Part shown: positions 5,338-5,820 of the stretch, in pieces | Numbering within the stretch: position 1 is the stretch's first letter | How the letters are laid out: each line of letters begins with the position of its first letter | Assembly: GCA_031284295.1 (NCBI GenBank) | Contig: JAITAE010000001.1 | Span: 1 to 5,820, forward strand | Source of the DNA: Spirochaetaceae bacterium | GTDB lineage: Bacteria; Spirochaetota; Spirochaetia; Treponematales; Breznakiellaceae | DNA length: 5,820 bases | Direction of reading: 5' to 3' | Made by a program: the position numbers and the translations under genes | The notes under the pieces: generated by a model | What the model saw: the letters and a program-made list of their open reading frames with translations, nothing else | Databases searched by the model: none | Told to the model about the DNA's origin: nothing

Positions 5338-5673
5338 CTAGTTTGAGTAACCGGGCTTAAATATAGACCAGCTTTCCGGCTTTTTCAGCCTGCCTTCACG
5401 GTACTCACGAAAATTCCTGTAACCGCGTGATATATGCGAATAAACCACCGAATCTATCTGCGCAAAAAAATATTCATCGGTATAAAATACGGTGTTTACT
5501 TTATTTTCTCTTATAAGCGCTTCAAAATCATCGATGTTGTGAACAACGATACTATCGGCGGCGTATGCGTCATCCGCCCTGATGAAATTCAACGGTTTTT
5601 TTGTTGCGCAGCCTGTAAAAAAAATATTTAACAGTAAAACAGCATAAACCGGTTTAAAATTAAATATATACAT
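5338..5673 (-). CDS. Small lipoprotein of unknown function
   Basis: A 111-residue protein with a lipoprotein signal peptide: N-terminus MYIFNFKPVYAVLLLN, hydrophobic core to residue 19, and lipobox FFTGC with Cys22 as the lipidated residue. The Phe at -3 is unusual for E. coli but within the relaxed lipoboxes known in spirochaetes. The mature part (about 90 residues) is charged and aromatic, with DDFEALIRENKVNTVFY and SRGYRNFREYREGRLKKPES. I recognise no domain. It should sit in the periplasm or at the outer membrane. The start has AAGG eight bases upstream (5685-5682). It ends 24 bases before the kinase gene on the same strand, so the two are probably co-transcribed. Because the kinase lacks an external domain, the lipoprotein could be an accessory sensor, but that is inference. 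Confidence 0.75.
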   Translation of the reverse strand: MYIFNFKPVYAVLLLNIFFTGCATKKPLNFIRADDAYAADSIVVHNIDDFEALIRENKVNTVFYTDEYFFAQIDSVVYSHISRGYRNFREYREGRLKKPESWSIFKPGYSN

Positions 5674-5682
5674 ATTTTTTAC

Positions 5683-5710
5683 CTTAAAGCCATTGTCCGG
5701 GATTTGTCAA
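5683..5710 (-). promoter_or_regulatory. Possible promoter of the lipoprotein-kinase operon
   Basis: On the minus strand a perfect -35 TTGACA (5710-5705) is followed after 16 bases by TTTAAG (5688-5683), four of six matches to TATAAT. The -10 overlaps the AAGG ribosome binding site and lies only nine bases before the ATG at 5673, so a transcript from it would have almost no leader. Either the mRNA is near-leaderless or the TTGACA match is coincidental. Confidence 0.35.
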
Positions 5711-5804
5711 GTACCTGGAGATTTAACCCGAAGCAGCAAACTACCGGTATCATGACGGCAGGATAAATGTTGGTTTTCCCGGTCAGAGAACCTGATCCCG
5801 GACA
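5694..5804. repeat. Widely spaced 10-bp inverted repeat
   Basis: TGTCCGGGAT (5694-5703) has its exact reverse complement ATCCCGGACA at 5795-5804, with 91 bases between. The left arm lies between the -35 and -10 of the putative lipoprotein promoter. No gene is visible in 5674-5820. The arms could pair in a leader RNA, bind a regulator at two sites, or mark a small element. Confidence 0.35.
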
Positions 5805-5820
5805 CGAATAGACTTGTTCG

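Noticed and set aside
1..5820. Canonical parS site or DnaA boxes
   Set aside because: I looked for GTTTCACGTGAAAC-like palindromes and TTATNCACA boxes and saw no convincing match on reading, so no origin or parS is called.

Overview
This window looks like chromosomal DNA from a Gram-negative-type bacterium of moderate GC content. My best guess is a spirochaete of the Treponema group. The hints are a short lipoprotein with a relaxed lipobox, a membrane-anchored hybrid kinase with almost no external domain, and GC-rich palindromic repeats scattered between and inside genes. The placement is an impression from gene style; no marker gene is present to prove it.

Left part (1-1034). The minus strand carries the start of an unknown gene running off the left edge (1-104). 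A gap with three stacked palindromes follows, then a Gly/Thr/Ala/Asn-rich open frame (188-844) that looks like a piece of a repetitive surface or adhesin-like protein. That frame abuts, head to head, the C-terminal remnant of a different protein on the plus strand (831-1034). Both pieces lack a convincing start, so this part looks like a rearrangement scar or gene graveyard.

Middle gap (1035-1466). It has no supportable gene but is rich in secondary structure: a 14-bp perfect hairpin inside a longer interrupted stem, a second nested GC-rich palindrome, two smaller palindromes, and an imperfect tandem repeat of about 42 bp whose units can each fold. It ends in a likely sigma70-type promoter for parAB.

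Core (1467-3129). parA and parB overlap by 14 bp and form a standard chromosome-segregation operon: a ParA ATPase and a ParB CTPase/clamp. No canonical parS site is visible.

Right part (3088-5820). On the minus strand, convergent with parB and overlapping it by 42 bp, is a 741-residue hybrid histidine kinase (two membrane helices, HisKA, HATPase, receiver, HPt). Just upstream of it, 24 bp away and probably in the same operon, is a 111-residue lipoprotein of unknown function. The kinase N-terminus contains a GC-rich, hairpin-bearing stretch that looks like an in-frame repeat insertion. The last 150 bp hold a probable promoter for this pair and a widely spaced 10-bp inverted repeat.

The best candidates for something undescribed are the repeat inserted in the kinase N-terminus, the palindrome cluster and tandem hairpin repeats upstream of parAB, and the lipoprotein/kinase pair.
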